From Bacteroidales bacterium UBA1217 (GTDB taxonomy: Bacteria > Bacteroidota > Bacteroidia > Bacteroidales > P3), in contig DBXH01000024.1 of assembly GCA_002309335.1 (NCBI GenBank), positions 49,986-69,008 on the forward strand: 19,023 bases of DNA, in the 5' to 3' direction. The notes beneath the pieces are model-generated. The model did no database searches. It saw only the letters and a list, made by a program, of their open reading frames with translations, and had not been told where the DNA came from. The position numbers and the translations under genes were made by a program. Shown here in pieces: positions 6,891 through 13,261 of this stretch; position 1 is the stretch's first letter; every line of letters starts with the position of its first letter.

Positions 6891-8823
6891 TATTGAACTC
6901 CTCCAACGCTATCGTCGCCTCCTCCCAAGCCGACATTCGCTCTTCCAAACTGTTTTTCAACTGCTGATACACAGCATAAAAATCAGGGTCATTTGTCACT
7001 TCGGAACCGCCCGATGCAAGCAAAGCCTCTTTTGCAGCAATCTGTTCCTCCAACTTAGATATTTCCTTTTCTATACGCTCCACATTTCCGCGCAACTTAC
7101 GTTGTTCCCGTTCACGCTCCTTCGATTGCTGATAATTTAGCTTGTTCTGCGAAATCGTTTGCGATGCAGCTACAGTTGCTTGCTTCTTAACCTTGTCAAG
7201 ATCCTTCAAGTGCTCCAAACGGCGGTATTCCAAGAACTCAAAAATATCACCCTTGAACTCATGTACAGCACCATCGCGAAACTCAAACAACTCATCTGTA
7301 AGCCCTTGCAAAAAATCACGATCGTGTGATACAACAATTAGCGTGCCCGTATATTGCAGCAACGCATTCTTCAGGATATCCTTTGAATCCATATCCAAAT
7401 GGTTGGTCGGTTCATCGAGCACAAGGAGGTTGCAAGGGGTAAGCAGAAGTTTGGCTAATGCCAGCCTTGCCTTCTCGCCACCCGACAACACCTTGACTTT
7501 CTTTTCTATATCATCATTATCAAAAAGGAATGAGCCAAGAATATTTCGTATTTTAGGACGTATGTCGCCTACGGCAGCATCGTCGATTGTCTGGAACACA
7601 GTCTTCTCACCATCAAGCATAGCAGCCTGATTTTGGGCATAATAACCTATCTGCACCTGATGTCCTAGCTTGAATAATCCTGTATAATCGTTCAATTCGC
7701 CGACAATAATCTTTGCCAGTGTCGACTTGCCCTCGCCGTTACGACCTACAAAAGCCAATTTGGTGCCGCTCGTAACAAGAAAATCAACATTGTCAAATAC
7801 TTGGTTATCACCATATGCTTTGCCAAGATGCACTGCCTCAAGCACAATCTTACCACTATGTGGGGCTGGCGGAAACTGAAAATGAATACTTTCCGTCGAA
7901 ACCTCGTCAACCTTAATTTCCTCCATCCTCTCGAGCATCTTGAGTCGAGATTGCACTTGCTTCGACTTGGTTGCCTTATAGCGGAATCGTTCGATAAAAG
8001 CCTCTATCTGAGCCACCTGACGTTGCTGATTGGTAAGCGAAGCCATCTGCGACGCACGTCTCTCCTGCATCTGTATAACATATTCTGAATAAGGCACCTT
8101 ATAATCATAAATCTTGCCTGCAGTAATCTCAATGGTACGCTTGGTAATATTGTCGAGAAACGTGCGATCGTGCGACACAAGTACCACACCGCCAAGATAG
8201 GTGGTCAAATAATTTTCCAGCCATTGTATCGATTCTATGTCGAGGTGGTTGGTCGGCTCATCCAGCAACAGGAAATCAGGACGTTTCAGCAGCAACTTTG
8301 CCAACTCCACACGCATCTGCCAACCTCCGCTAAACTCTGCCACAAGACGTTCGAAATCACTGTGGCGAAAGCCAAGACCCAGCAAAACCTTTTCCGCCTT
8401 CTCTCTGCGATTGCCGCCGCCAAGCATTGCAATTTGCTCTGTAACCTCATTGAGACGACTCAACAAACGTTCATAGTCAGAAGACTCATAGTCAGTGCGC
8501 TCAGCGACCTCGGCGGACAGTTTTTCTTGCTGCCGCTCTAACAAATCTATTTGTTCAAAGGCAGTCATCGTCTCCTCTATCACCGTCCCGATGCTGTCAG
8601 GCACCATCTCCTGTGGCAGATATCCGACCGTTTGACCTGAGGCAATGACGATAGTGCCCGTTTCTGGTTCCTGCTGACGGCAAAGGATTTTCAACAGCGT
8701 CGATTTGCCAGCGCCGTTCTTGCCGACTAGACCGATACGGTCGCGGTCGTTAATATTGAAAGTAACATTATCGAACAGGTTTACACCCGTAAACTGCACT
8801 GAAAGATTATTGACGGAAATCAT
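6883..8823 (-). CDS. ABC-F family ATP-binding protein
   Basis: A soluble protein with two ABC ATPase domains and no membrane segments, of the ABC-F class that acts at the ribosomal E site. With the ATG at 8823 it is 646 residues. Domain 1 has Walker A GKNGAGKST at 34-42, the signature SGGWQ from 165 and Walker B with DEPTNHLD from 188. The linker (about 230-300) is Arg/Gln/Lys-rich. Domain 2 has GRNGEGKST at 360-368, LSGGEK from 446 and DEPTNHLD from 470. A charged C-terminal coiled coil covers about 555-645, as in Uup/YdiF-like members. An in-frame GTG at 8838 would add five residues but falls on the T-tract of a terminator; MISVNNLSVQF from the ATG is the usual family start. Whether it is a housekeeping or antibiotic-protection ABC-F cannot be told here. 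yraN overlaps its end by eight bases. Confidence 0.93.
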   Translation of the reverse strand: MISVNNLSVQFTGVNLFDNVTFNINDRDRIGLVGKNGAGKSTLLKILCRQQEPETGTIVIASGQTVGYLPQEMVPDSIGTVIEETMTAFEQIDLLERQQEKLSAEVAERTDYESSDYERLLSRLNEVTEQIAMLGGGNRREKAEKVLLGLGFRHSDFERLVAEFSGGWQMRVELAKLLLKRPDFLLLDEPTNHLDIESIQWLENYLTTYLGGVVLVSHDRTFLDNITKRTIEITAGKIYDYKVPYSEYVIQMQERRASQMASLTNQQRQVAQIEAFIERFRYKATKSKQVQSRLKMLERMEEIKVDEVSTESIHFQFPPAPHSGKIVLEAVHLGKAYGDNQVFDNVDFLVTSGTKLAFVGRNGEGKSTLAKIIVGELNDYTGLFKLGHQVQIGYYAQNQAAMLDGEKTVFQTIDDAAVGDIRPKIRNILGSFLFDNDDIEKKVKVLSGGEKARLALAKLLLTPCNLLVLDEPTNHLDMDSKDILKNALLQYTGTLIVVSHDRDFLQGLTDELFEFRDGAVHEFKGDIFEFLEYRRLEHLKDLDKVKKQATVAASQTISQNKLNYQQSKEREREQRKLRGNVERIEKEISKLEEQIAAKEALLASGGSEVTNDPDFYAVYQQLKNSLEERMSAWEEATIALEEFNNG

Positions 8824-8834
8824 ACTGTCACTAC

Positions 8835-8876
8835 TCACAAAAAAAGGCGAACATAATGTCCGCCTTTAGCATTCAT
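8835..8876 (-). CDS. Possible 13-codon leader ORF before the ABC-F gene
   Basis: A short frame encodes MNAKGGHYVRLFL and ends in TGA 11 nt before the ABC-F ATG. It spans the whole terminator hairpin at 8843-8867. A second, shorter ATG frame (MFAFFCE) starts within the hairpin. Several antibiotic-responsive ABC-F genes in Firmicutes are controlled by leader peptides with attenuators, which makes the layout suggestive. Such a short frame can arise by chance, and I see no strong ribosome-binding site, so support is weak. Confidence 0.2.
   Translation of the reverse strand: MNAKGGHYVRLFL
8839..8867 (-). terminator. Rho-independent terminator between tonB and the ABC-F gene
   Basis: On the minus strand AAAGGCGGAC, loop ATTAT, GTTCGCCTTT form a 10-bp stem with a single G-T pair (8843-8867), and the T-run extends to 8839. 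It begins about 45 nt after the tonB stop and ends about 15 nt before the ABC-F ATG. It should end tonB transcription, unless it acts as an attenuator for the ABC-F gene. Confidence 0.88.
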
Positions 8877-8913
8877 CTTAATCAGAAACCGTTCGGCTAA
8901 ACAGTTCTTTCCA

Positions 8914-9612
8914 CTATTGGAGCTGGAAATCCACGGGAAGTGTGAACTCTGTACGGACAGCCTTACCGCTCTGCTTGCCAGGTTTCCACTTAGGCATCGA
9001 GTTGACAACACGGAGAGCCTCCTTGCCGCAACCACCGCCGATTTCACGTGCGATGGCAGCCTTGGTGATGCTGCCGTCCTTCTCAACCACGAAACGGATG
9101 ACAACCTTACCGGTGATGTTGTTATCGCGAGCCATATCGGGATACTGGATGTTGGAGTAGAGATACTTGTAAAGTGCTTCCTCACCACCGGGGAAACTAG
9201 GATATTCCTCGACGAACACGAAGATTTCCTCTTCCTCAACGGTCTCCTCAGCTCCGACATTCGAGATAACAACCTCTTCCTGCTGTCTGTTGGCGTCGTC
9301 ACCAGCATCGACAACACCAAGCTCGTTGGTAAGCTCAGCGTCGTTGTCAACCACTTCAAGTTCAGTAGTAACCTCCGGTTCGGGCTGTTCGGGCTCGGGT
9401 TCCGGCTCGTTCTGCTGTTCTTCCTCGGTATTGAGGATTTCCTCCTCCATTTCGGTGCTGACCATCTGTGTAGCAAAAGCACTATCTTTCTTCTCTGTGC
9501 TTCTCAGATTGAAGGCAACGAGCACAAGGGCAAGAATTGTCACCAAACCTATCTCAAGGAATAATCCTTTCTTTTTTTCAAGGTCTGCTTTCTGCGATTT
9601 TTTTGCTTCCAT
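8914..9612 (-). CDS. tonB: Energy transducer TonB
   Basis: A 232-residue inner-membrane protein that passes proton-motive force from ExbB/ExbD to outer-membrane TonB-dependent transporters. It has a Lys-rich cytoplasmic tail, one membrane segment at about 17-34 (LFLEIGLVTILALVLVAF), an acidic periplasmic linker with a Glu-Pro run at about 65-80 instead of the Lys-Pro runs of enterobacterial TonB, and a C-terminal TonB domain from about 135, with the Bacteroidota-typical FPGGEEALYKYL, YP, GKVVIRFVVEKDGSI and a WKPGKQSGKAV end. The segment after the membrane helix also resembles other Bacteroidota TonBs. A promoter candidate lies at 9676-9708 and a strong terminator follows the gene, so it is probably monocistronic. 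exbB and exbD are not in the window; Bacteroidota often carry several TonB paralogues. Confidence 0.95.
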   Translation of the reverse strand: MEAKKSQKADLEKKKGLFLEIGLVTILALVLVAFNLRSTEKKDSAFATQMVSTEMEEEILNTEEEQQNEPEPEPEQPEPEVTTELEVVDNDAELTNELGVVDAGDDANRQQEEVVISNVGAEETVEEEEIFVFVEEYPSFPGGEEALYKYLYSNIQYPDMARDNNITGKVVIRFVVEKDGSITKAAIAREIGGGCGKEALRVVNSMPKWKPGKQSGKAVRTEFTLPVDFQLQ

Positions 9613-9675
9613 ATTACTAATTTTTAATTATTTACTATACTTTTTCCACGATTGGAAACCCTTCCTTTCGCACTG

Positions 9676-9708
9676 CTAAATTACAACTTTTTTTTCATTT
9701 ATCAACAA
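9676..9708 (-). promoter_or_regulatory. Candidate Bacteroidota promoter for tonB
   Basis: On the minus strand TTG (complement of 9703-9705, with another TTG at 9706-9708) is followed by 19 nt and TAATTTAG (complement of 9676-9683), which matches TAnnTTTG at seven of eight positions. The leader to the tonB ATG would be about 60 nt. The surrounding sequence is very AT-rich, so chance is possible. Confidence 0.4.
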
Positions 9709-9768
9709 TTGATTGTAAAAAAAATTTCATTTAATAATAACGCGACATCAAATCCATTGAAAAACAAG

Positions 9769-9797
9769 AGGTTTTATTATATCTTTTTCTAAAACCT
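9769..9797 (-). terminator. Weak AT-rich terminator candidate downstream of the TIGR02757 gene
   Basis: AGGTTTTA (9769-9776) and TAAAACCT (9790-9797) form an 8-bp stem with a 13-nt loop. On the minus strand it is followed by CTTGTTTTT, and on the plus strand by a run of T, so it could work in both directions. It lies about 105 nt past the TIGR02757 stop and before tonB. The stem has only two G-C pairs and the loop is long. Confidence 0.35.
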
Positions 9798-9832
9798 TTT
9801 TATATCCAAAAGCCAAACATTTTTATGCATAA

Positions 9833-9898
9833 GGATAACGTTGACCTAGCGTTGGGATAGCGTTGGGGCTATTGTGGACAATAGGACAATGATGGCCT
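9833..9898. repeat. Degenerate 11-bp tandem repeat after the TIGR02757 gene
   Basis: Three clear 11-mers, ggataacgttg (9833), acctagcgttg (9844) and ggatagcgttg (9855), are followed by three decayed ones up to 9898. The tract ends one base before the stop codon of the TIGR02757 gene. It shares the word TTGACCTAG (9841-9849) with the tract at 2002-2089, where the word is on the other strand. A small perfect hairpin, CTATTG/CAATAG (9869-9884), lies in the decayed part. Confidence 0.6.
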
Positions 9899-9899
9899 T

Positions 9900-10658
9900 C
9901 TATTCATTATTGACACCGTAGCCGAAGAGGGCAAAGTCTCCACGCAGGGGGTCATCAGGAAAGACAGAGGTAAGGGTTGCCGTAAGGCGACGGGCAGAGC
10001 TCATCGAGGCTGAAGAACAAGGCAAAAGGCCAAGCCTCACCGACTGACTGACGACATGGGTGTCGAGAGGCATTATCAGCGAGCGCCGATCGATAAAGTC
10101 GGACCATAAGCCCAAATCGACAGGCGAACCACTACGCACCATCCAACGAAGGAACATACATACGCGCTTGCAAGCGGATTGTGTGTCTTTTGGCACAACG
10201 ACACTTACTCCTTTCGAGGCATAATATGAACTTATGGCTTGAACTGCTCCGAATCCATCAGACGCACAACTGCGGACATAGCCGCCTATGGAACCAAAGT
10301 CAGCGAGTAGTTGTTGAGTAGCACAGAGGAAATTGTGCATACAATCGTTGTTGTAGAGACGGTAAAAACAGCTGGTGTCTCCTGAACAAAACTGTTTTTT
10401 GAAACCACCATTGCGCACCCAGTTATATACATCGCCGCCGGACCAATCAAGCAGTTGCGCAATCTTAGGCATAAACTGCTTGCGGCTACCGTAACTGAGA
10501 CAGGAGGCAAGAAATGCCATAGTCTCCTGATTCTCAACACCCGATACTTGATGCATCCAAAATGAAGGGTCACCGTCGAGGAATGCCGCCGTCTCGTACT
10601 GGACAGCATACCGAATAAGCATCTCCCGTGTAGCGTCTGTTGCAACAACATCTTTCAT
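9900..10658 (-). CDS. TIGR02757 family (DUF2400) protein
   Basis: A 252-residue conserved protein of unknown role, in a family that is widespread in Bacteroidota and also occurs in spirochaetes and proteobacteria. Family features are the FLAS-x-LSYGSRKQ segment near residue 50, KRVCMFLRWMVR followed by VDLGLW, and a PLDTHV motif with D199 and H201. The last two blocks recall the helix-hairpin-helix/GPD glycosylase fold, where an Asp before a Thr-His is catalytic, but the usual lysine or GPD signature is not evident, so a DNA-repair function is only a guess. The ATG at 10658 lies one base after the nitroreductase stop, so the two are translationally coupled. A tandem repeat begins right after the stop codon. 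Confidence 0.85.
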   Translation of the reverse strand: MKDVVATDATREMLIRYAVQYETAAFLDGDPSFWMHQVSGVENQETMAFLASCLSYGSRKQFMPKIAQLLDWSGGDVYNWVRNGGFKKQFCSGDTSCFYRLYNNDCMHNFLCATQQLLADFGSIGGYVRSCASDGFGAVQAISSYYASKGVSVVVPKDTQSACKRVCMFLRWMVRSGSPVDLGLWSDFIDRRSLIMPLDTHVVSQSVRLGLLPCSSASMSSARRLTATLTSVFPDDPLRGDFALFGYGVNNE

Positions 10659-10659
10659 A

Positions 10660-11190
10660 CTACTTTATTATGCGATAATAGTTCTCTTTGCGCGGACGTG
10701 CAGGGGGCAATGGTTTGGCAGAATAACCGAGAGCGATGCTGCCGACGCCTATCAAACCATCAGGTAATCCGAATTCACGCATCAAATAGCGGCCTTCATC
10801 AGTAGCAAACATCTCACGCTCGCGGTTAATCCAGCAAGATCCAAGACCTATGCTGTGTGCCGCATTCATCATATTGCCCAGCACCAGCGAGGCATCGGGA
10901 ATACCGTTGGCCCACTTCTCGGGATTGGAGGCGAAGACCAGCACAATGGTCGGTGCATCATAATACGGATTGGTGTCGGTGCCCATTACAGCAGCGTTCA
11001 TCCGCACCAGTTTTGCAATGATGTCGGGATTCTGCACAGCCACAATCCAGGGATCCTGATAGTTCATACCCGTGGGGGCATAAGTGCCGGCTTCAAGGAC
11101 CGCCTTGAGTTCCTCGTCTGTGATTTGTTCCGATTTGTAGGCCCTTACGCTGCGACGCTGGCGAAGTGCCTTTAATATCTCATTGTCCAT
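10660..11190 (-). CDS. Nitroreductase family protein
   Basis: A 176-residue FMN-dependent oxidoreductase of the NfsB/nitroreductase superfamily, probably a homodimer in the cytoplasm using NAD(P)H. The FMN phosphate-binding RRSVR is at 12-16, APTGMNYQDPW near 38-48 is the usual APT/S-N-x-Q-PW block, and GLGSCWIN followed by LPDGLIGVGSIALGY near the C-terminus is the second FMN block. The natural substrate of this small subgroup is not known. It is followed after one base by the TIGR02757 gene. About 108 bases separate it from ddl upstream, including a repeat tract and a small inverted repeat (TTGTTC/GAACAA at 11217-11232), so it may have its own promoter, though I see no clear one. Confidence 0.93.
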   Translation of the reverse strand: MDNEILKALRQRRSVRAYKSEQITDEELKAVLEAGTYAPTGMNYQDPWIVAVQNPDIIAKLVRMNAAVMGTDTNPYYDAPTIVLVFASNPEKWANGIPDASLVLGNMMNAAHSIGLGSCWINREREMFATDEGRYLMREFGLPDGLIGVGSIALGYSAKPLPPARPRKENYYRIIK

Positions 11191-11245
11191 AATTATTTGT
11201 TTTTTGAAGAGTTGATTTGTTCAATAGAACAATACATATCATTTG

Positions 11246-11303
11246 TCCCTTTTAACTCCCCCTTTTACTTCCCTTTTAACTCCCTTTTTAACTCACCCTT
11301 AAT
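11246..11303. repeat. Pyrimidine-rich 11-13 bp tandem repeat at the end of ddl
   Basis: Five imperfect units of the type tcccttttaac: exact copies at 11246 and 11270, a 12-base variant tccctttttaac at 11281, a longer one at 11257, and tcacccttaat at 11293 that runs into the ddl stop codon (11299-11301). On the ddl strand this reads as repeated GTTAAAAGGGA. Unit length varies between 11 and 13, unlike the strict period at 2002-2089. Confidence 0.6.
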
Positions 11304-12312
11304 CCAATGCATCTTCGATTATCATTTCGTAAAGTTTGGCGGTGGAGATGCCCATAGCACGCGCCTGCTTAGGCACAATACTTTCGGCACTCTGACCTGG
11401 TATAGTGTTGACTTCTAGAAATGTAAGACGCTGACGTTCTTCGTTGTAAATATAGTCAAAACGCACCACACCGCGACAATCCATCAAGTCGTACAGTTTG
11501 GACGACACATTCTGAATTTCTTCAGCAATTTCAGCATCGACCTCGGCTGGTGTCACCTCGTTTGAGAAACCATCATATTTGGCTTCATAATCGAAAAACT
11601 CATGACCGCCCAGAGGAATGATCTCTGTAATGGGGAAAACATATTTTTTACCTTTGATTTTCATCACACCACAATCGAACTCGCGTCCCTGCACAAATTC
11701 CTCAATCAACACAGCCTCATCCTCGGTGAAGGCTTCCTCAATGGCAGGCATCAAGTCTTCAGCACGTTTCACTTTGGTCGTTGCCACACTGCTGCCGCCC
11801 GATGCAGGCTTGACAAACAAAGGCAGTCTTAGACGACCAATAACCTCTTTACAATCAATATGCTGACCCCTATAGAAGAGTCTTGACTTGGCGACTTTTA
11901 CAATATGATAACTGCGTACAACAGCGTTGCAATAACCCTTGTTGAAGGTCAGGGCCGACGTATAGAATCCACAGGTCGTATATTTTAAGCCAAGCAGGTC
12001 GAAATAACCCTGTAAAACACCATTTTCGCCGGGATTGCCGTGAATTATAATGAAAGCCAAGTCGAAATGAATCTTCTTGCCTTTGTCGGTCACCGTGAAA
12101 TCAGCACGGTCGACAGGCAAGTGACTACCATCGTTGGCAAGCCAATACCACTGACTTCGATCAATGTCATTGCCCGTCTTCAGACCGACAACTATCTTAT
12201 ACACATTGTATTTTCGTTTGTCAAGCGATTCATAAACCTGGCATCCGCTGTTGATTGAAATCTGGTGCTCGCCAGAAAAGCCACCCATTACTAATGCTAT
12301 ATTTTTTTTCAT
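11299..12312 (-). CDS. ddl: D-alanine--D-alanine ligase
   Basis: Ddl joins two D-alanines using ATP, supplying the dipeptide for the end of the peptidoglycan stem peptide. The 337-residue length is typical. The N-terminal block GGFSGEHQIS is at 10-19, the substrate-binding HGNPGENGVLQG from 91, the ATP-grasp loop FVKPASGGSSV mid-protein, the FDYEAKYDG segment, and LEVNTIPGQS from 299 with the Mg-binding Glu/Asn. The loop reads GGSSVATTKV where many Ddl enzymes have GSSVGISK, which seems a lineage variant rather than a defect. It lies 64 nt downstream of the GSCFA gene on the same strand. Both flanking gaps contain CCCTT/TTAA tandem repeats. Confidence 0.96.
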   Translation of the reverse strand: MKKNIALVMGGFSGEHQISINSGCQVYESLDKRKYNVYKIVVGLKTGNDIDRSQWYWLANDGSHLPVDRADFTVTDKGKKIHFDLAFIIIHGNPGENGVLQGYFDLLGLKYTTCGFYTSALTFNKGYCNAVVRSYHIVKVAKSRLFYRGQHIDCKEVIGRLRLPLFVKPASGGSSVATTKVKRAEDLMPAIEEAFTEDEAVLIEEFVQGREFDCGVMKIKGKKYVFPITEIIPLGGHEFFDYEAKYDGFSNEVTPAEVDAEIAEEIQNVSSKLYDLMDCRGVVRFDYIYNEERQRLTFLEVNTIPGQSAESIVPKQARAMGISTAKLYEMIIEDALD

Positions 12313-12320
12313 CTTTAGTT

Positions 12321-12372
12321 TATAAGGTTTTAAAGGGTCGTTTCACTTATAAGGATTATAGGGAATTAAGGG
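12321..12372. repeat. Weak AT-rich repeat tract between GSCFA gene and ddl
   Basis: The gap holds spaced copies of taagg/aaggg words: tataaggtttt at 12321, taaaggg at 12331, ttataaggatta at 12348, and aattaaggg at 12364. Spacing is about 9-10 bases with one double step. On the minus strand these read CCCTT followed by A/T, like the tract on the other side of ddl but in opposite orientation. The low complexity makes this a tentative call. Confidence 0.35.
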
Positions 12373-12376
12373 TTAT

Positions 12377-13249
12377 TTATATTATTTCTTTATGTATAGG
12401 CCTATGCGCGCTGCGTTTGTTTTCCTTTTCTATTTCATCACAGTGAAGAATTGTTTCCTGTGTCATTGTCGCATCCTGAAAACGCTGCCATATAATCTGT
12501 TCCGCTACCGGCGAAGGATGAGCCATATCATCTGCGTAGAAACGGTAGTCGCGCAACTCGTCAACTAGAATTTCATATGCCGGGAAATACACTCCACCCA
12601 CCTCGGCTACAAGATGTTCAATTGCAAGCAGCAATACCGCTTTGCCCAACTGGTTGCCGTGTGCACCATACGCCTGATGACGAACAGGACTGACCGTATA
12701 TACAACTTTTATTCCGCTTTGTTTCAGACGTTCAACCAATGGTTTCCACATCGATACAACTTCGTCAACCGTAGCAATACGTTTGGTGAAATTGGCAGCA
12801 GGCAGTTTGTGACAATTAGCGACAACCTTGCCCGAAGCAGATAGTTCATAATACCACGCCGAACCGAATGTAAGAATCACTACACTGCACGACTTCAGAA
12901 AGTTATTTGCAGCGTGGATGGCATCATTGCAGGCGTTGAGACACTCCACTTTGTCGACCGACGAAAAAATGCCGTGATGGAGCCAAGAATGCCACAATCC
13001 CTCATACTGCACAAGGCTCTCCTCTCCCATCTCGCTGTTGTCCAGACAACGAGACAAGGCTTCTGCCATCGAAAGCGGGTTATATAGAATCCCGAACGGG
13101 TTAACATTGACATCAAAACGAAGATTCTGCATACGTTTACCCATATTCTCCGCGAAGCAAGATCCCATTAGCATAATGTGGTCGCTATGGGAAATTGAGA
13201 ATCCCAGATGTTCAAGCGGTACCGGAGTATTTAACCTAATCTGATGCAC
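12377..13249 (-). CDS. GSCFA domain protein (SGNH-like)
   Basis: A 290-residue protein named for its GSCFA motif, here at 29-33 in the context IMLMGSCFAENMG, followed by FDVNVNPFGILYNP. The family is related to SGNH hydrolases: the Ser of GSCFA would take the place of the nucleophile, and the C-terminal DDMAHPS (D240, D241, H244) matches the catalytic Asp-x-x-His block. FGSAWYYE and TVSPVRH fit the intermediate blocks. The activity is unknown. The start codon is GTG (complement of 13247-13249); the first ATG, near residue 26, would remove the first strand before the motif. The start is 12 nt after the dnaE stop, so it is co-transcribed with dnaE. I see no signal peptide. Proximity to ddl hints at an envelope role, but only as an inference. 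Confidence 0.88.
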   Translation of the reverse strand: MHQIRLNTPVPLEHLGFSISHSDHIMLMGSCFAENMGKRMQNLRFDVNVNPFGILYNPLSMAEALSRCLDNSEMGEESLVQYEGLWHSWLHHGIFSSVDKVECLNACNDAIHAANNFLKSCSVVILTFGSAWYYELSASGKVVANCHKLPAANFTKRIATVDEVVSMWKPLVERLKQSGIKVVYTVSPVRHQAYGAHGNQLGKAVLLLAIEHLVAEVGGVYFPAYEILVDELRDYRFYADDMAHPSPVAEQIIWQRFQDATMTQETILHCDEIEKENKRSAHRPIHKEII

Positions 13250-13261
13250 AACACCAACAGT

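Noticed and set aside
8824..8838. GTG start for the ABC-F gene at 8838
   Set aside because: The GTG falls on the T-tract of the terminator, and the ATG at 8823 gives the usual ABC-F N-terminus MISVNNLSVQF.
8835..9482. Minus-strand open frame of 215 codons overlapping tonB
   Set aside because: It is an alternative frame of tonB, rich in Arg/Ser/Leu with no domain; the 232-codon frame gives a full TonB. Only its last 13 codons are discussed, as a possible leader ORF.
11217..11232. Inverted repeat TTGTTC/GAACAA upstream of the nitroreductase gene
   Set aside because: Six-base arms in AT-rich DNA are expected by chance and no promoter could be placed next to it, so it is mentioned only in the gene entry.
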